A stretch of DNA of 64,000 nucleotides from Daejeonella sp. (GTDB lineage Bacteria > Bacteroidota > Bacteroidia > Sphingobacteriales > Sphingobacteriaceae), in the NCBI RefSeq assembly GCF_030695525.1, contig NZ_JAUYSS010000027.1, positions 1-64,000 on the forward strand. Direction: 5' to 3'. The position numbers and the translations under genes were made by a program. This document shows positions 62,901 through 64,000 of the stretch, piece by piece; within the stretch, counting starts at the first letter, position 1, and the number at the start of each line of letters is the position of its first letter. The notes under the pieces are model-generated. The model was not told the origin of the DNA. It worked only from the letters and a program-made list of their open reading frames with translations, and searched no databases.

Positions 62901-64000
62901 TTCCCTGCATCGAGTCCTGAAAACTCCAAAATATTGGAAGTTGTTATAAAAAGGTTGTTTTGTTCGGAGACGAAATCATTGGCAATTGTAGGTATATATC
63001 CTGCGCCCCTGTAGAAAGTGATTCCAATGCAGCTGTTATAGGGATTATCCCCTTTTGCAGCGATTATATTGCCCTGAATATCAAGGATTAGCCTAACATC
63101 AGGCATAGAAACAGCCCGGGCACTGGCCTGTTTGGTATCAAAGGTATTATGATAAAGTCTGATCCCGGTAGAGCCCTGTATGTAAACATTCTCAAAAGTA
63201 TGTTGTGAAAATGAGTTCTGAATAGTGATCATTTCTGAACTTTCAATATGAAATGCCGCTTTATATCCCGTACCCGTATTCAATGAAAAATTGGTGGCTT
63301 TACATCGGTCAATCTTTATATTCTTGCTGGAAATAATATAAAATGGCTGCTTCTGATTCTGATCTGTTTCTATATCTTGCAGTAAAAGATTATTGATTCC
63401 ACGGCACTGAATCTGCCCATAATACTTTGCTCCACTGCTCTCAATTAGTTCCTGGTTCCTGGTATCTTTCAAAATCACATTTCGGATTGTGACATCATTC
63501 AGTGTATAGGAAGCATCTGTTCTGCTCTCAGGCTGACCGCCAACTGAATTAATTATTCCAACCTGGATGGCTATCCCCGTCAGTTCGCTAAGGATTACCT
63601 TATCGATCAGAACATCCGAAATATATGGCTGATTTGTTCCGTTAGCAGCCCCTATTCTGATTCCCCTCATTCCCTGATGAAGAATCAAATTAGTGTACCT
63701 TGTATCTGCGGTATTAGCCTGCTGACTGATCAGCGCACCCGAATAATTATCGCCGAAAGCTGCTCCATCAGCAGTATACTTTCCGCTTCTTAATTGGAGG
63801 CGGTCAATACGAACATGGCTCATTGCTACTCTAAAAATATCAGAAGTTATTCCCCCAGCATCAATCACAGGATAAGACATCAGACCGTCTTTACCCTTAA
63901 TTGTGAGTGTATTATTTGAATTAGCATAATTCAATGTCCACTTTGAACCCAGCGCATAGGTACTGTCACGATTAAATACAATAGATATGTTTGTATTGAT
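59957..64000 (-). CDS. T9SS type B-secreted lectin/beta-helix protein (5' end outside window)
   Basis: At least 1347 residues; the frame stays open to the right edge (the last 22 codons read INTNISIVFNRDSTYALG...), so the start lies outside. Order from the N-terminal side: right-handed beta-helix (about 64000-62950), a Cadherin-like sandwich (LANLTLSEGVLSPVFSSTNT), then two L-type lectin-like domains about 270 residues long that are clear duplicates (both with GLSISF(D/E)YFTYGG, AGRQGGPGQR and SYGF), split by an Ig-like insert. The C-terminus is a CHU_C (type B) T9SS signal: NFISANGDAKNDTW and VRVFDKLGRLVYNATNY. It is exported by the type IX system to the surface; likely glycan binding or adhesion. 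Confidence 0.92.
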   Translation of the reverse strand: MNTNISIVFNRDSTYALGSKWTLNYANSNNTLTIKGKDGLMSYPVIDAGGITSDIFRVAMSHVRIDRLQLRSGKYTADGAAFGDNYSGALISQQANTADTRYTNLILHQGMRGIRIGAANGTNQPYISDVLIDKVILSELTGIAIQVGIINSVGGQPESRTDASYTLNDVTIRNVILKDTRNQELIESSGAKYYGQIQCRGINNLLLQDIETDQNQKQPFYIISSKNIKIDRCKATNFSLNTGTGYKAAFHIESSEMITIQNSFSQHTFENVYIQGSTGIRLYHNTFDTKQASARAVSMPDVRLILDIQGNIIAAKGDNPYNSCIGITFYRGAGYIPTIANDFVSEQNNLFITTSNILEFSGLDAGNTTLSVRLAFPTTFANYQTNFSRGQGSSFAAYSSLSFVEINGVSGYLSDTSVGRDFVSAQINAINLDLQKNPRKYPTDAGAYDVDAKITADLANLTLSEGVLSPVFSSTNTTYTVSVPYSTASIALTAFHSDALGTIQLNGATILSGSPSANLPLIVGSNMFTILVSGSDGETSKTYLVTVVRSSVLPYAESFKFSESAGLILGGSPNGAMLTGGGIDADAQGYLRLTTNTNNQTGFARNTTAFPTADGLSISFDYFTYGGSGADGLAFFLYDASVNPFSIGGFGGSLGYAQNFSNPGISKAFLGLGIDEFGNFSNPTAGRQGGPGQRPSSVALRGDGNGNAAISTNYEYLTGIQTTDPSAMALAGAGNVFQIAGGIDGRVSGNPGNLSPGYRNAKINMVPDSSGSGLKVNVWITEGNSSGGIVHHVIKDYHYVPTNPIPEYLSYGFSAGTGGKNNFHEVRNLQITLPAQMAAPLVANITKTAQENTPFTFTQADFTAKFSSQENKTLKKVKILSLPINGTLKLNGAEITVNQEIVFADLNQISFVPTPGYIGSNVFQWNGTDSILYALSPAIVTINVLAQSGLPYFESFRNSTASGLVLGGITVLTSGNLDAEGAGYLRLNPNAKNQSGFARNTKSFPSAQGLSISFEYFTYGGTGGDGLSFFLYDATANSSFQIGAPGGSLGYAQNASSPGLSKAYLGFGFDEFGNFSAATAGRQGGPGQRSSSLTLRGDGNGTGSGSPAGSNYEFLTNIQTTNLAAMNAAGAGSGFTIAGNVDGRTAGAEGLVSGSNGYRKAQIEMKPNGSGTGFILNVWILEGTYPGGINHHLIKNYSYIGNTMPANLSYGFAGSTGGASNFHEIRNLSISLPAPELSAPTLMSLRGSSRNSEITVESDNEIIATNFISANGDAKNDTWVIRNIDKYPNNLVRVFDKLGRLVYNATNYNNAWNGIYQGALLPEDTYYYIIELPNGGGQKRGYISIVW

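Overview
The window looks like chromosomal DNA of a member of the Bacteroidota, most like the Sphingobacteriaceae (Pedobacter or Mucilaginibacter-like). The base composition is AT-rich and ribosome-binding sites are mostly weak. There is a T9SS type B (CHU_C) sorting domain, a PIF1 helicase with HRDC and HTH tails, a DUF2723 membrane glycosyltransferase, and the gene order tRNA-Gln, prs, rplY, pth. No rRNA, CRISPR array, prophage or intact insertion sequence was seen. Genus is inference only.

Left part (1-13.2 kb): two Uma2-type nuclease-fold paralogs flank a SWIM zinc-finger gene and an ERCC4/HhH nuclease gene. A conserved hypothetical, a PIF1-type helicase and a small secreted basic protein follow. 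On the minus strand lie an M1 metallopeptidase, an ArsC-like protein, peptidyl-tRNA hydrolase, ribosomal protein L25, PRPP synthase and tRNA-Gln. The PRPP synthase carries Arg where the PRPP loop normally has Gly.

Central part (13.5-43.9 kb, all plus strand): a DUF2723 GT-C protein with its own terminator, then a sugar ABC importer (ATPase, permease, lipoprotein binding protein). A 738-bp gap with a dispersed repeat follows, and then a run of about 23 kb of closely spaced genes. These encode PSCyt1/PSCyt2/PSD1 and DUF1501 proteins, an FG-GAP protein, three large CxxCH haem-binding propeller proteins, DUF4432, a cupin, two TIM-barrel isomerases, two Gfo/Idh/MocA dehydrogenases (one with a Tat signal), a DUF1080 3-keto-glycoside hydrolase-type protein and a ThuA protein. 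Together they look like an oxidative (3-keto type) carbohydrate catabolic locus in which periplasmic c-type cytochrome proteins may take the electrons. No SusC/SusD pair is present; uptake is apparently by the ABC importer.

Right part (44-64 kb): accA, a small Phd-like protein and a Kef-type antiporter, then a minus-strand cluster. It comprises an ECF sigma factor, four related pilin-like secreted subunits, a PapD-like chaperone, a three-domain tip-like protein, a large usher-like outer-membrane barrel protein and a short fifth subunit-like protein. I read this as a chaperone/usher-type surface fibre system of Bacteroidota, with an attenuator-like hairpin between one pilin gene and the chaperone gene. 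An FMN reductase, an OmpA lipoprotein and the 3' part of a large T9SS-secreted lectin/beta-helix adhesin complete the window.

Between genes there are tandem repeats with a seven-base period (six tracts), a 193-bp dispersed repeat (two copies, opposite orientation) and a GACCCC-type short repeat. These are the main non-coding structures.
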